Translations under genes and position numbers: made by a program | The notes under the pieces: model-generated | Told to the model about the DNA's origin: nothing | Database searches by the model: none | The model's input: the letters and a program-made list of their open reading frames with translations, nothing else | Shown here: positions 8,346 through 16,613 of the stretch, in pieces | Numbering within the stretch: the first letter of the stretch is position 1 | Layout: every line of letters begins with the position of its first letter | Assembly: GCA_030673825.1 (NCBI GenBank) | Contig: JAUTCS010000015.1 | Span: 1 to 44,421, forward strand | Direction: 5' to 3' | Source of the DNA: Verrucomicrobiota bacterium JB024 | Lineage (GTDB): Bacteria > Verrucomicrobiota > Verrucomicrobiia > Opitutales > Cerasicoccaceae | Length of the DNA stretch: 44,421 nt

Positions 8346-9356
8346 CTACGCGTTCAGTGCGCGGGTCGAGCGCCGTGCAATCAGCACGGGAGTCAGGTTC
8401 TGCGAATTGGCGACCGAAGGCTCGTCGTCGTCATTTTCGATTTCCTTAAGAATCATCCTCACCGACTCGACCCCCATCTCGTAAGCCGGGATACGTATCG
8501 CGGTCAGCGGGGTGTCGAGATTCTCGAGGATGGCGTCCTCCTCAAACCCGATGACGGACACATCCTGCGGGATGGAAAAGCCCATCTGCTTGACCTCGTT
8601 CTGAAAGCCGAGCGTGAGCTGCTCGTTGGTGACAATGACAGCCGTCGGTCGGTCCGGCTGACTGAACAGGCGACGCGCGCTCTCTGCCCCGGCTGCCTGC
8701 GTGGCGTCCTTGTACTCCAGGCAGATCGGGCGCTGCTTGGGGTTGGCTTTTTTCAGCGCATCGACGTATCCGCTGGCGCGTTGCGCGTGCCCGTGATCGT
8801 CATGGCTAAAGGAAATCATGGCAATCTTGCGGTGCCCGAGCGAAAGCAGGTACTCAGTGGCGTCCCTACCCGCCTGGTAGTCGTTGAGCAGGATCTGGTT
8901 CATGCTGTCATCACGGGTCTTGTATCCGATGACCACGTGTGGAATCTTTTCCATCCCGATGCGGTCAGCCAGGCTATAGCCCCGCGGCAGGCTCAGGATC
9001 AGGCAGCCGGAGACGCCCTCCTGCATGACCATCTGCCGGATCTCGCGCCCGTTTTTCACCTTGTCGAGAAAGGGACGCACCACGAGCGTGTAGCCGAGCG
9101 CGAAGCTCGAGTCGCACACACCCGCCACGATATGCGAGAGATAGGTGCTACACAGGGCCCGGGGGTGCTCGGGAACGAGCAGCAACAGCCGCTTGCGGTC
9201 AAAGGCCTTCCAGCGCGGCCGGAAGTTCAGCTTCTCCATCGCGATCTTGATCTTTGTCACGGTCGCATCGTTTACGCCCGGACGCCCGTTGATGACGCGG
9301 GAAACCGTGGCTGGCGAGACGGAGGTGGCTTTGGCAATATCGTAGATCGTGGTCAT
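8346..9356 (-). CDS. LacI-family transcriptional regulator
   Basis: A 336-aa LacI/GalR repressor. The ATG at 9356 starts directly at the HTH: 'TTIYDIAKATSVSPATVSRVINGRPGVNDATV', with the hinge helix around residues 47-60. The effector domain has 'PHVVIGYKTRDDSMNQILLNDYQAG', 'LGHRKIAMIS', 'TAVIVTNEQLTLGF' and 'DVSVIGFEED', as in periplasmic-binding-like sugar sensors. An AAACTGTTT palindrome (9509-9521) lies in its upstream gap, and a near copy (GAAACAGTTC, 9365-9374) lies just before the start. Similar sites are upstream of GH130 and the PEP-CTERM and prepilin genes, so it is the best candidate for the regulator of that set. The ligand is presumably an oligosaccharide or sugar phosphate made by those enzymes. 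Confidence 0.93.
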   Translation of the reverse strand: MTTIYDIAKATSVSPATVSRVINGRPGVNDATVTKIKIAMEKLNFRPRWKAFDRKRLLLLVPEHPRALCSTYLSHIVAGVCDSSFALGYTLVVRPFLDKVKNGREIRQMVMQEGVSGCLILSLPRGYSLADRIGMEKIPHVVIGYKTRDDSMNQILLNDYQAGRDATEYLLSLGHRKIAMISFSHDDHGHAQRASGYVDALKKANPKQRPICLEYKDATQAAGAESARRLFSQPDRPTAVIVTNEQLTLGFQNEVKQMGFSIPQDVSVIGFEEDAILENLDTPLTAIRIPAYEMGVESVRMILKEIENDDDEPSVANSQNLTPVLIARRSTRALNA

Positions 9357-9508
9357 GGCATGAAGAAACAGTTCATCCCCAGCCATCCACATGAAAGCAT
9401 TCAAGTAAAAACGGCCAGAAATCGGATGATTCCAGCCATTATCGACATAAAACTGCCACTGGCAACGTAATTCAACAATTCCCGATCCCACTAAACGGCC
9501 CCCAGACG

Positions 9509-9521
9509 ATAAACTGTTTAT
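9509..9521. promoter_or_regulatory. LacI-type operator upstream of lacI
   Basis: The 13-bp perfect palindrome ATAAAC-T-GTTTAT lies in the 186-bp gap between the GH-A gene and the LacI gene. It shares the AAACTGTTT core with 7193, 13592 and 13770. Autoregulation is the simplest reading. Confidence 0.7.
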
Positions 9522-9542
9522 GAGCCAGAACGGTGCCAACAC

Positions 9543-12500
9543 CTATTGCCCGCTACCCGTTGGCGGCTTGAGCTTACCATAATGCGAGGGAGACTTGTCT
9601 CCGGCAATGCCGCCGCCCCACTCCAGTGTCCGGTCTCGGCCACCACTGTCACTGTCGTTGACGACGAAGGAGAGGTAAAGCGGTTTCGACGGGTCATAGG
9701 TCAGCGGGTACAGCTCGCCCCAGTCCAGACGAATCGCGTAGCGGGTGACCCCGTCCTCATGCGTGATCTCCACATCGGCGTACTCAACTGAGCTCTGAGC
9801 TGGGGTCCAGTGCGAGGGGATGTCCCCGCGCGGATCGGCGGCAGTGAGCTTGTATAGGCCGGGACCCTGCGGCGTCAGCGCGGCGATCAGCTCGGTATTT
9901 CCCCCGGCCCATCCCGAGGCGTCGCAGTCCACGCCTATCTGCAGACTGTCATTACGCCACCACTGGGACTCATCCTCATTCTGGATGTGCGTGGCGTCCT
10001 CGACCTCGACGACGATGTCGATACCCTCAGAATGGATGCCCACGGCGGCGCGCGCAGTGAATGTATCCGCCTCCGAGGTATCGCCGAGCGTGCTCAGCTT
10101 CCAGTCGTCGCCGATCCAGGCGGAGTTGGAGATATCTACCGGGTCGTCCACAAATTCGAAAAGCGCTCCATCCTGGTACACGTGCTCGACCGTCTCGACC
10201 TGCTGGCGCTTGGCCCATTCGAGGTTGACGAGATTGTCGGCGGGGCCGGCGGCGGCGATGGCAGCCGCATCCGGAGCGGTCAGGAAGTAGAGGCGGTTGG
10301 CAGGGAGCTGCCCCTGTCCGTCCAACGCGATGGGCTTGCCCTCCCAATCGGTCAGCGCCGAGCTGTCGGAGGCAAAAGCGGAGATGGACGCCACCGGCAA
10401 CGGGCTGGACTCGCTCCAGAAGACCGTCAGCGGACCGCGTCCGGTATCCAGCAGCAACGCGATAATGCCGTCCCCGGCGTCGAAGTCTTCCACGAATGTC
10501 GCCTGGTGGGCGGTCAGGTTGAGGAAGTTGGCCATGACCACGGCGGCCTGACGCGGCTCGATGTCGGGACGGCTGCGAAACAACCCCGCGCTGTGCACGA
10601 ACCACTTGTTGTCGCCGGCCCACACAAGCGTCTCGGCCTCGACGAGATTTGCCATTTCAAAAAACGCGCTACGGCGCACCCCGTTTTTCAGTTGGAGCAT
10701 CTGCTTGCGCATCATGCGCAGGGACAGGGCCTGCTCGGACAGCAGCGGGGTCTTCTGATTGGCGTTCTGGAGAATAGCGTGCCACTCGGAGTTGACGACT
10801 GGTTTAGGGGCGACTCCCACCATCTCCTCCGCGCGGCGGAACTCCTCCAGCGGAGGGCGTCCGTGCACGGAGAGGACGTCGAAATAGGGAGCCGCCCCCA
10901 GTTCCAGTATCCTCCTGAAAAAGGCATAGTAAACGGCGCGCGGGCCGAGACCGCCGAGCCAGACTTCGGAATCGGGCTGCACGTCTTTGATCGAGGTGTA
11001 GCCAGCCTGGATCAGTTTGACAAAGTTCTCCGGCGTATCGGACCAGAAGACGCTGCCGCCGGGCATGGCGGGCTCGTTCCACAGCTCCCAGATACGGATG
11101 CGGTCCCCGTAGCGCTCGACCGTGTCGCGCACGAAGCGGCCATAGTCCTCGATGTTGACCGGCGCGTAGGAATTGGCCTCGATCACGCAAATCTTTTTAT
11201 TGGTCTTCTCCGGGTACGGGGAGGCCCACGTCGGCGTGTAGCAGAACTGCGCTGAGATCATGAAGCCCGCCTCTTCCAGCGCGTCAACGTGAGGGTCGAG
11301 ATTCTCCCAGTGGTACTCGCCCTTGACCGGCTCAATGGCCACCTGCTGATTGGTAAAATGCGCCCCCCATGGAATCGAGTGGATGTTGGCCAGGTCAAAG
11401 CCGACGAGCTTCGCCAGCGGGATATACTGGGGCTTGAGCAAGTAGGTGAAACCGAACTGGCCAACCGGCCCATTCACCGGCAGTTGCGCCGGAAGCACGG
11501 CGAAGCCTTCCCGCGTATGGGCAAAGGTACGGGTATTGCCATTGGGTGCACGCAGGGCGAAGGTCTGCCCCATCTCGGTCGCCTTGCCCGCGGCATCCAC
11601 CCAACTGAAGGCCGCTTCGTAGTAACCCGGTTCAGCGGGTGTCCAGCCCCACCCCTCCGACTCGGCCTGGGCCTTGGACAAAGTGTCCTCTGTTACGACC
11701 TCGCCTTCGACATCGTAAACCGTCACCGCGACAGACTCCGCCCGGGCGGGCAGCTTACCACCCTTGACCATGTAGCGGACCTCATCACCCGCATACCACC
11801 ACGCAGACTCAGCCGCCGGCTCCATCCCGACAGTGGGCATGACCGGCCCGGCGCTGGTGGCATCACCCGAGGCCGTCAACCCAAAGCTCTCCGCCACCTC
11901 ACTCCCGGCGGGCTGGGCGAAACCGGAAACCCCCGCGTACGTCGGCTCAACCGCGAAGGAGCGCCCCGCCAAGCTCATCCCGTCCACAACTTTGGCGCCA
12001 TTAACCCAAAGCGTCACCCGCTGTGCTTCGCTTTCCAGCATCAGGCGCAGGCCGACCGGCGTCCCCGGATCAAAGCCTGCTACCATGCCCGACTTCAGCC
12101 CCTTGGCACTCTTGGACTCCCAGTCTTCGGGATCATCATTGCCGAACAGAGCAAACGAGCCATTGCCCTTGAGTATAACATAAAGGCCCTTGCCCCAGGT
12201 CGGCGTACCCAGACGTGGCGTACCGATGCCCAGTGCAACCCAGCCAGGGCCGGCGGCACGCAGGTCCGCCTCTGCCGTGATCACCTTCGCCCCTGCCGGG
12301 ACAGCCACCCGGCCCATGAAGGGGGCCGCATTTTCCACAGTCAATCCGCCGCCCTCATCTCCGCCGAAACGGAGGTTGGCTGTCGCCTGCCAGGTCCCGG
12401 CACCATTGCCGAAGGACGCGCCCTTGAGGGGCTCGCCAGCGGGCTGGTCGCCGAAGTCCGTGCGGACCGTCTCCGCCAACACGGAGGCGGCCGCCAGACA

Positions 12501-12545
12501 GGCCAGGGTGGTCACAGCTACGAAATAAGTCGGACGAAACTTCAT
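9543..12545 (-). CDS. Secreted multidomain glycoside hydrolase, clan GH-A barrel with CBM9-like C-terminus
   Basis: A 1000-aa exported enzyme. The ATG at 12545 gives a clear signal peptide ('YFVAVTTLACLAAASVLA'). Residues about 25-230 form a laminin-G/concanavalin-like beta-sandwich ('GGLTVENAAPFMGRVAV', 'VTLWVNGAKVV'). About 260-350 is an Ig-like region. About 360-780 is a (beta/alpha)8 barrel with 'WELWNEPAM' (acid/base Glu491) and 'VVNSEWHAI' (likely nucleophile Glu587), the paired Glu pattern of clan GH-A (GH5/GH39/GH51-like). The last 190 residues ('WIGDDWKLSTLGD', 'WRNDSLQIGVDCD', 'YAIRLDWGELYPL') look like a CBM9/DOMON-type domain. It lies 114 nt after the PEP-CTERM gene on the same strand and probably shares its operator. 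The GH family and substrate are uncertain; a beta-xyloside or beta-mannoside/glucan target is plausible. Confidence 0.82.
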   Translation of the reverse strand: MKFRPTYFVAVTTLACLAAASVLAETVRTDFGDQPAGEPLKGASFGNGAGTWQATANLRFGGDEGGGLTVENAAPFMGRVAVPAGAKVITAEADLRAAGPGWVALGIGTPRLGTPTWGKGLYVILKGNGSFALFGNDDPEDWESKSAKGLKSGMVAGFDPGTPVGLRLMLESEAQRVTLWVNGAKVVDGMSLAGRSFAVEPTYAGVSGFAQPAGSEVAESFGLTASGDATSAGPVMPTVGMEPAAESAWWYAGDEVRYMVKGGKLPARAESVAVTVYDVEGEVVTEDTLSKAQAESEGWGWTPAEPGYYEAAFSWVDAAGKATEMGQTFALRAPNGNTRTFAHTREGFAVLPAQLPVNGPVGQFGFTYLLKPQYIPLAKLVGFDLANIHSIPWGAHFTNQQVAIEPVKGEYHWENLDPHVDALEEAGFMISAQFCYTPTWASPYPEKTNKKICVIEANSYAPVNIEDYGRFVRDTVERYGDRIRIWELWNEPAMPGGSVFWSDTPENFVKLIQAGYTSIKDVQPDSEVWLGGLGPRAVYYAFFRRILELGAAPYFDVLSVHGRPPLEEFRRAEEMVGVAPKPVVNSEWHAILQNANQKTPLLSEQALSLRMMRKQMLQLKNGVRRSAFFEMANLVEAETLVWAGDNKWFVHSAGLFRSRPDIEPRQAAVVMANFLNLTAHQATFVEDFDAGDGIIALLLDTGRGPLTVFWSESSPLPVASISAFASDSSALTDWEGKPIALDGQGQLPANRLYFLTAPDAAAIAAAGPADNLVNLEWAKRQQVETVEHVYQDGALFEFVDDPVDISNSAWIGDDWKLSTLGDTSEADTFTARAAVGIHSEGIDIVVEVEDATHIQNEDESQWWRNDSLQIGVDCDASGWAGGNTELIAALTPQGPGLYKLTAADPRGDIPSHWTPAQSSVEYADVEITHEDGVTRYAIRLDWGELYPLTYDPSKPLYLSFVVNDSDSGGRDRTLEWGGGIAGDKSPSHYGKLKPPTGSGQ

Positions 12546-12659
12546 TATTCTTTGTCGGTGGCCGAATAGCGGCTTACACACATTGACAGCGAACCGCCGC
12601 CGGTGCAACGCAAGCCGCAACGGTAAAAAGAAACAAGGGGTTGGAAGAACAGAAGCCTC

Positions 12660-13469
12660 CTAGGCCTGCGCACGACGGCGGCGCAGACGGAAGAGCACCA
12701 GCGCAAGCAGCGCGCCCACACCGGGCAGGATAGCACTGGCTTCCGGGATGGCGGTCACACTGACATTATCGATGGCGACGCCGTTGTTGTAGGCGAAGAA
12801 ACGAAGGCCGGTCAGCCCGGCATATGTTTCGGAGGTAGCGGTCTGAAAATCGGTAATGTTATCCGTCGAGGTCAGAGTACCGTCGAGCACGCCGTAAGCG
12901 ATCGAGTAGGAATTACTGCCGGCATCATATGACAGGACCAACTCGTACTGGTTCAGGGTCGAATAGGTGTTCGTGCCGCTGTCATAGGTCGAACGCGTGA
13001 TAAAGTCACCAGCGATGTTGCCGCTCCAGATCGTCTTACCATCGCCATCAGTCCCCATGCAGTACTGAATCTTAGGCGAAGTCGTACCCGCAACACGGAG
13101 GGTAATCCAGGGGGTGCTCGGAACCGGCTCGTTTTGAAACAGTGCGAGGATGAGCGGCTGCTCCCAAGTGCCGCCATACTGATTGACCGCGAACACAAAA
13201 TGAAGCTGGAAGCTCATCGGGTCCGAGCTCGTCCCAGTCACCGCGTAACCATTGGTACCACCCGAGGGAAGGATGGCCGAGTAGTTCGAACCGTCCAGCC
13301 CCGGCCCCTGCAAAATGTTGGAACCGCTCCAGTAAGGGGCGTGAGTCGTGTCGGTCCAGATTTCAAAATCGCCGTTGTTGATCAGGTTCTGCCCGGAAGC
13401 GGCGAGTGGCAGCAGAGCAGCGAAGAACAAACCGCCCAGAGAGCGGAGGATGAGGCTTTGGGATTTCAT
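12660..13469 (-). CDS. PEP-CTERM sorting-domain protein
   Basis: A 269-aa exported surface protein. From the ATG at 13469 it has a signal peptide ('LRSLGGLFFAALLPLAASG'), a beta-rich body ('NLINNGDFEIWTDT', 'YAGLTGLRFFAYNNGVAIDNVSVT', a carbohydrate-binding-like fold) and a PEP-CTERM tail: 'IPEAS', a hydrophobic helix, then 'RLRRRRAQA'. In the exosortase/PEP-CTERM system this tail is processed and the protein anchored or released. No exosortase gene is in the window. Upstream bases 82-103 nt from the ATG form a candidate promoter (GATCAA at 13606 and CATAAA at 13582 read on the minus strand) holding an AAACTGTTT operator. Probably the first gene of an operon with the GH-A enzyme. A role in binding a polysaccharide at the surface is inferred. 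Confidence 0.87.
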   Translation of the reverse strand: MKSQSLILRSLGGLFFAALLPLAASGQNLINNGDFEIWTDTTHAPYWSGSNILQGPGLDGSNYSAILPSGGTNGYAVTGTSSDPMSFQLHFVFAVNQYGGTWEQPLILALFQNEPVPSTPWITLRVAGTTSPKIQYCMGTDGDGKTIWSGNIAGDFITRSTYDSGTNTYSTLNQYELVLSYDAGSNSYSIAYGVLDGTLTSTDNITDFQTATSETYAGLTGLRFFAYNNGVAIDNVSVTAIPEASAILPGVGALLALVLFRLRRRRAQA

Positions 13470-13581
13470 AGCTGTATGACTAGGTTTTTGAGGTTGGGGT
13501 TTGACTGTGAAAGCGATGGCCGCCGCCAACCGGGCAAGAAATATAGCCCGTGCCCCAGCGACAGATCAGTGACAATGGAGC

Positions 13582-13611
13582 CATAAAACTTGAAACTGTT
13601 TATAAGATCAA
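13582..13611 (-). promoter_or_regulatory. Minus-strand promoter with LacI-type operator (PEP-CTERM/GH-A operon)
   Basis: Read on the minus strand, TTGATC (13611-13606) and TTTATG (13587-13582) are spaced 18 bases apart. GAAACTGTTTAT at 13592-13603 sits in the spacer, where a bound repressor would block polymerase. Confidence 0.55.
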
Positions 13612-13759
13612 GCTTTTTTATGAAAAATCCTCAATCGCATACATCCACATTACCACACGCAACCCCACCAGAGGAAGCCCTCGTCTCAGTCAAATACAGC
13701 GATATTCATTCACAAACGACCCAAACCGCCCCGTGCAATACCCGAAAAACAGAAAAGCC

Positions 13760-13787
13760 TTGCCAATAAAGAAACTGTTTCTATCGT
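13760..13787 (+). promoter_or_regulatory. Plus-strand promoter with LacI-type operator (prepilin gene)
   Basis: TTGCCA (13760-13765) and TATCGT (13782-13787) are spaced 16 bases. The perfect 13-bp palindrome AGAAAC-T-GTTTCT covers 13770-13782. It is the best copy of the AAACTGTTT operator and lies 64 bases before the prepilin ATG. Confidence 0.6.
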
Positions 13788-13845
13788 CATTGAAAGATCT
13801 CTGCCATAACCGCTTCTTTCATATAGAGTCGAGGCTTCCATACCC

Positions 13846-14628
13846 ATGAAAGAGAAACCGTACCATTCCACCCGGCACCCCCAATCATCCCCCAAAGGGC
13901 GGGAGACCACTTCTCAGCCCGGATTCACCTTGATCGAGCTACTAGCCGTCATCACGATCATCGGCATTCTGGCCGCGCTGACCGTCGTCGGTGTCAACCG
14001 CGCTCTCGTCTCGGCCCGCTCCAGCCATTGCCTGTCAAATCTGCGCCAGATCGGGACGGCGATTCATTTATATGCGAACGACCACAGCGGGGCATTTCCA
14101 CCCAAGGTCCTGACAACCAGTGGCGGTCAAACACTCACCTTTCCCGATCTGATCATCCCCTACCTCACCGCCAACGACGCTCACTACAGTGAAACCGAAC
14201 GGCGGCTGTACTTCGCCTGCCCCTCGGCCAGCGAAGACGACTTCACCATCTCCGACTACACCGCCAATGAGCGCTGGACCGCCAACGACGTCACGGGCGT
14301 ATTCGCGCGTCAGGGCTGGGGTGTAAATATTCCGGCTGTACGCATGAGCGATATTCGTCACCCCGACCGCGTATACGCGCTGATGGACGGCTTCGAGGAC
14401 GGAGACATCACCCACGGCAGCTGGAGCACGGGCAAACAGCTCTACACTGGCACGGCCTTCGGGGCGACAGCCCCCGACAAGGGCCCCGCCCCTCGCCACT
14501 TCTCCACCGGCAAGTACGGCGAAGGCCAGTTTAACGTCCTGTACTGCGATGGCCATGCCGAGGCTCTCGATTTCTCCGACCCCCGCTTGCGCGACGATGC
14601 GTTCCGCAAGGCTATGTGTACCCCGTGA
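13846..14628 (+). CDS. Type II secretion/type IV-like prepilin (H-X9-DG family)
   Basis: A 260-aa pseudopilin-type protein. After a basic leader comes 'QPG|FTLIELLAVITIIGILAALTVV': prepilin peptidase would cut after Gly26, and Glu31 is the usual Glu5 of the mature pilin. The rest has 'SHCLSNLRQIGTAIHLYANDHSG', 'LMDGFEDG' and 'NVLYCDGHAEALDF', as in the greatly expanded H-X9-DG prepilin-like proteins of Planctomycetes, Lentisphaerae and Verrucomicrobia. It is divergent from the PEP-CTERM gene, and each side has its own AAACTGTTT operator, so the two surface proteins are probably co-controlled. The function of the family is unclear; a substrate-binding or surface-display role linked to polysaccharide use is inferred. 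Confidence 0.9.
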   Translation: MKEKPYHSTRHPQSSPKGRETTSQPGFTLIELLAVITIIGILAALTVVGVNRALVSARSSHCLSNLRQIGTAIHLYANDHSGAFPPKVLTTSGGQTLTFPDLIIPYLTANDAHYSETERRLYFACPSASEDDFTISDYTANERWTANDVTGVFARQGWGVNIPAVRMSDIRHPDRVYALMDGFEDGDITHGSWSTGKQLYTGTAFGATAPDKGPAPRHFSTGKYGEGQFNVLYCDGHAEALDFSDPRLRDDAFRKAMCTP

Positions 14629-14752
14629 ATTCGCCCAACGGGCAGCTGGGCATGTTGTCATTCACGGAACTGCCAATGATTATTAATAGTAAACAACTGC
14701 CTTAAAAATATCGCAAAAGGCGGAATGGCGACTTTACGCATGCTCATTTAAA

Positions 14753-14818
14753 GCCTATAAAATAGGCATATCGTGCCATAGAACGACCCGCAGGCCGTTT
14801 TGATATAGACAACAAAAC
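14753..14818. promoter_or_regulatory. Two inverted repeats upstream of the sulfatase
   Basis: GCCTAT-AAA-ATAGGC (14753-14767) is a perfect palindrome with a three-base centre. GTTTTG-N10-CAAAAC lies at 14797-14818, 21 bases before the ATG. They differ from the AAACTGTTT sites, so a separate regulator is possible. The rest of the 14629-14839 gap shows nothing. Confidence 0.4.
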
Positions 14819-14839
14819 TATCCATTCCCCGGAATCCCC

Positions 14840-16189
14840 ATGGACTCGCGCCCGAATATCCTGCTCATCCTCACCGACCAGCAGACCTGGTCCGCCATCG
14901 GCGACAGCACCAACCCCCACCTGCGCACCCCGCACCTCGACCGCCTGCGCCGCCAGAGCGCCAGCTTCCCGCGCTGCTACTGCGCCTCGCCGGTCTGCGG
15001 CCCCTCCCGTATGAGCCTGGCCACCAGCCGCCCGCCGCACGAGCACGGCTTCACCCACCACTTTAACAAGCTCTGGGACTGGGACGCGCGCGGACTCGTC
15101 TCCTTTGGCGAGCATTTGCACAAAGCCGGGTACGATGCACGCTGGATCGGCAAGTGGCACGCGAGCAGGTTCATTCCCCGGGAGGTCCATGATGCCGAGG
15201 GCTTTACCAACATGACCGGCTTCGGCCCGGAGCGGGAACGCCTCGGGGTGGATATGGACGCGCTCTGGGCCGGGCAGGCCGCGGACTTCCTCGAATCCAA
15301 ACCGCAAGGGCCGTTCTTCCTCGGCGTGTCGCTCCACAATCCGCACGACATCTGCTACTGGATCATGCAGAAGGACGAGGACGTCAACGCGCGCTTCTCC
15401 CCGCCCCCGGGGGCCGAATTGCCGCCGCTGCCTGAGAATTTTTCCCGAGACCCGAACGAGCCCGCCGTCATGCGCCTGCGCCGCGATGAGACCAAGTACG
15501 GTCCCGAGCTGGCCTGGACCAAGGACTGGGACGAAACCGACTGGCGGCGCTATCTGTACGCGTACAACCGGCTCGTCGAGCATATCGACACCGAGATCGG
15601 TCGCGTCCTCGACGCGCTGGACCGCAGCGGACTGGCGGAAAACACGCTTGTCGTCTTTACCTCCGATCACGGGGAGTCCTGCGCCGGGCACGAGCTGGTC
15701 GTCAAACTGAGCTGTTACGACGAGGCCATGCGTGTGCCCCTGCTGCTGCGCTGGCCCGGACACATCGAGCCGGGCAAAGAGTTGGACTTTCCGGTGAGCG
15801 GGCTCGATCTGGCGCCCACCGTTCTTGATGCCGCCGGAGCCGAGCCGCTGAGCGATGGCCGCGGCGTGAGCCTGCTTCCTGTTTTACACGGCGAGGCCGC
15901 ACCGGAGCGGGCGGTCGTCTCCGAACTCTATCCCACGATGCAACAACTGGAGGCCCAGGCCCGTATTGTCTGCCGGGACCACTGGAAGTACATTTTGTCC
16001 TGGGATGGTGAACAGGCGGACGAGACCCTCTACAACCTCGACCGCGATCCCGGCGAACAGCACAATCTCGCCGCCAATCCCGAGCTGACTCCGGTACTGG
16101 AGAGCCTGCGCCGTGATTTCGCGGTCTGGTGCGAGACGACAAACGACCCGCTGCCGGAGCTCATGGGGGCAGCCTCTCCTCGTCTCTGA
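14840..16189 (+). CDS. Sulfatase (arylsulfatase/polysaccharide sulfatase, S1 type)
   Basis: A 449-aa type I sulfatase that hydrolyses a sulfate ester, probably on a sulfated glycan. It opens with 'SRPNILLILTDQQTW', holding the metal-binding Asp. The signature C-x-P-S-R is 'CGPSR', with Cys53 expected to become formylglycine. 'WIGKWHASRF' matches the G-K-W-H motif, and 'VVFTSDHGES' gives the second metal site. Length is normal. No signal peptide is visible from the ATG at 14840, so it may be cytoplasmic and act on imported sulfated oligosaccharides; a missed upstream start is unlikely, as the region before it is AT-rich and non-coding. An anaerobic or aerobic sulfatase-maturing enzyme is not in the window. 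The glycan is unknown. Confidence 0.93.
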   Translation: MDSRPNILLILTDQQTWSAIGDSTNPHLRTPHLDRLRRQSASFPRCYCASPVCGPSRMSLATSRPPHEHGFTHHFNKLWDWDARGLVSFGEHLHKAGYDARWIGKWHASRFIPREVHDAEGFTNMTGFGPERERLGVDMDALWAGQAADFLESKPQGPFFLGVSLHNPHDICYWIMQKDEDVNARFSPPPGAELPPLPENFSRDPNEPAVMRLRRDETKYGPELAWTKDWDETDWRRYLYAYNRLVEHIDTEIGRVLDALDRSGLAENTLVVFTSDHGESCAGHELVVKLSCYDEAMRVPLLLRWPGHIEPGKELDFPVSGLDLAPTVLDAAGAEPLSDGRGVSLLPVLHGEAAPERAVVSELYPTMQQLEAQARIVCRDHWKYILSWDGEQADETLYNLDRDPGEQHNLAANPELTPVLESLRRDFAVWCETTNDPLPELMGAASPRL

Positions 16190-16565
16190 GAGCATTCCGG
16201 TCATTCCCGGAGCCAATCTCCGGCTTTGCTTGAGCGAAACCCCTCTCCGCCGATTGCACGCCTTATCCGCGTTGCCTGGCAACGTACGCGCAGGCATGAA
16301 GACTATCCCCCTGATGAATGGCGAAACATCCCCAGTCCTTCTTATGACATTGATAAGAGGGGGTTTTCTGATAATAACCGTCTCAGATTTAGTCAACATC
16401 ACTAGATAGATCGCTGGTCGGATTGCAGTTGTGCGCAGGCAGACACTCCAGTTCCGGGACTCGCTTCCGGACCGGAAATCCTATCTCACGGCACCGCGGT
16501 AGGCCGCTCCTCTTTCGGTGATGTGGACACGCCGGGACCTCTCACCCGTTCCGTTTGACTCATGG
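16190..16565. other. Intergenic region without a recognisable gene
   Basis: No frame here has family resemblance. The region between sulfatase and the giant GH81 gene should hold the latter's promoter, but I see no clear -35/-10 pair. A GTTGCC-TGGCAAC repeat lies near 16272-16284. Confidence 0.3.
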
Positions 16566-16588
16566 ACTGTCCAGAAACCCCGGACAGT
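16566..16588 (+). promoter_or_regulatory. Inverted repeat in the GH81 leader
   Basis: ACTGTCC-N9-GGACAGT is a perfect 7-bp inverted repeat 25 bases upstream of the GH81 ATG. It may be an operator or an mRNA leader hairpin. Confidence 0.4.
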
Positions 16589-16613
16589 TGAAAACTCCCT
16601 GAACGTTCTCCGC

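Noticed and set aside
8332-8349. Inverted repeat GTAGTT / AACTAC over the LacI stop.
   Set aside because: Short stem without a proper T-run on the minus strand; too weak to call a terminator.
16113-16409. A 98-codon plus-strand frame spanning the end of the sulfatase gene.
   Set aside because: Mostly overlaps the sulfatase in another frame and has no recognisable motif.
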